DNA from: Echiichthys vipera
Lineage: Eukaryota; Chordata; Actinopteri; Perciformes; Trachinidae
Reading direction: 5' to 3'
Length of the DNA: 64,000 nt
Assembly: GCA_963691815.1 (NCBI GenBank)
Contig: OY829657.1
Location: 21,984,085-22,048,084, forward strand
Part shown: positions 63,221 through 64,000 of the stretch, piece by piece
Numbering within the stretch: the stretch's first letter is position 1
How the letters are laid out: each line of letters begins with the position of its first letter
The notes under the pieces: model-generated
The model's input: the letters and a program-made list of their open reading frames with translations, nothing else
Database searches by the model: none
What the model was told of the DNA's origin: nothing
Program-made: the position numbers and the translations under genes

Positions 63221-63674
63221 TATACTGTAGGTAGTCATGGTTTGGTTGTTGATTGTCAGGGAGGTGTTTCAAATCACTCAGTGGAACTGAAGAGCCATTT
63301 TGATTCATATTTTGAGGACTCCAGAGCATAGTTACCCCAAAGTAATTACAGTGTTGAGACTATCGCACTGAGAGTAAGCTGACTGCTGATTACCATTCTT
63401 CACTAGGTAATTATTTACTGATTAACTTTCCAGTCCAGTTGAATAGATTTTTAAAGTACTCCTTCCATATAAATCTTCAGAGTAGGGTTTTAACATTTGT
63501 TTTTTTGTGCTGAACCGTAACGGTACTGCAGTCATGGCTCGGTGCACAAAGCCAAACACAGATGGCTACAAGCAATGTATGTAGATTGATGCAGGTAATG
63601 TCAAACCAAAGTTCACAAGCATGAATTCCGCTTGGAAACTTGAAGACATTTGCCGTTAGCAACAGATCCTGAGA

Positions 63675-64000
63675 GCAAAGCTGCAGTCGGCAAGTCTGGC
63701 AGATTGAGTTGACTCAAATTTTAAATTTCAAACTCTCACGCCCCTTCCCCACTAACAACGAGCTCTGCTCCTTGCTCGCCAGTGTGCATGCACCAGATTC
63801 CTGCAAACGCGCCTGTGTTTTCTCTAATCAATAAACGGCATGGAGTAGGTAGGCTGGCTAACTTACTCATAAATAGCAAATGCTAACGTCATTTAGCGTA
63901 TGCCTAGCTGGAGGTGTGTGCCTGTGATATTGTAACATGCGCAAGCGGGGGGATCTGTGGCTGACAGTCAGCACTCACACAGCTCTGCGCTTAATGGACA
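63675..64000 (+). repeat. ~350 bp dispersed repeat, copy 2 (cut by the window edge)
   Basis: It matches 52140-52500 from GCTGCAGTCGGCAAGTCTGG through GGCTAACTTACTCATAAATA and ATGCCTAGCTGGAGGTGTGT to AGCACTCACACAGCTCTGCG. The interior has diverged by substitutions and small indels (around 63765-63835). It probably continues past the end of the window. Confidence 0.85.

Larger units (their letters stand above)
60050..63674 (+). other. Probable first intron of the candidate gene
   Basis: It begins GTAAGTTCAA and contains two microsatellites, a possible SINE fragment (61606-61790) and no recognised coding exon. The block 62240-62560 (CTAATGAATGTCTCTCTCGG, CATTACTGTAATTAGTTGAC, TTATCTGCATATTATTCTTC) is unique and AT/TAAT-rich, a candidate intronic enhancer by composition only. 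Confidence 0.4.

Overview
This window looks like a stretch of teleost (bony fish) nuclear genome. There are no operons, no dense ORFs and no ribosome-binding sites. It is AT-rich intergenic or intronic DNA with long (GT)n and (CT)n microsatellites. Its repeats are fish-type: a tRNA-derived SINE with intact A and B boxes, L2-type and other non-LTR retrotransposon fossils, hAT-type fragments, and short terminal-inverted-repeat elements. Most open frames here are under 135 codons, have no recognisable domain and appear to be chance frames. Several contain GT-repeat translations or lie inside repeats.

Layout. 1-4.6 kb: unannotated DNA with one small inverted-repeat element near 3.7-3.96 kb. 4.6-7.3 kb: a decayed LINE on the + strand with ORF1, AP-endonuclease and reverse-transcriptase pieces; the central RT region and the FADD box are deleted. 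9.0-9.6 kb: an internally deleted hAT transposon that keeps only a BED-finger exon. 12.4-12.6 and 14.3-14.7 kb: two inverted-repeat DNA elements. 17.8 kb: a repeat tail with a hammerhead-ribozyme-like core. 18-31 kb: a gene-poor desert with microsatellites. 31.6-31.9 and 48.2-48.5 kb: two oppositely oriented copies of one fish repeat. 34.9-35.9 kb: an A-rich minisatellite. 37.8-38.1 kb: a long foldback whose left arm carries a second hammerhead-like core. 43-54 kb: a dense patch of dispersed repeats. It includes two copies of a ~500 bp element, a SINE next to a hAT C-terminal fragment, a 65 bp sequence shared by two sites 8 kb apart, and an 85 bp near-identical pair. 56.7-57.05 kb: a second LINE RT fragment on the minus strand.

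The one good candidate for a real gene starts near 59.5-60.05 kb on the + strand. A CpG-rich leader is followed by a short exon encoding a hydrophobic signal-peptide-like N-terminus, which ends in a consensus splice donor (phase 1). The remaining ~4 kb would be its first intron. The gene cannot be named from 14 residues. The long desert upstream would fit the regulatory flank of a developmental or neuronal gene, but that is inference.

No CRISPR array, rRNA gene, authentic tRNA gene or complete protein-coding gene is visible. The most unusual signals are the two hammerhead-like cores, the 65 bp twin sequence and the 'skipped' 102 bp copy at 49.17-49.28 kb.
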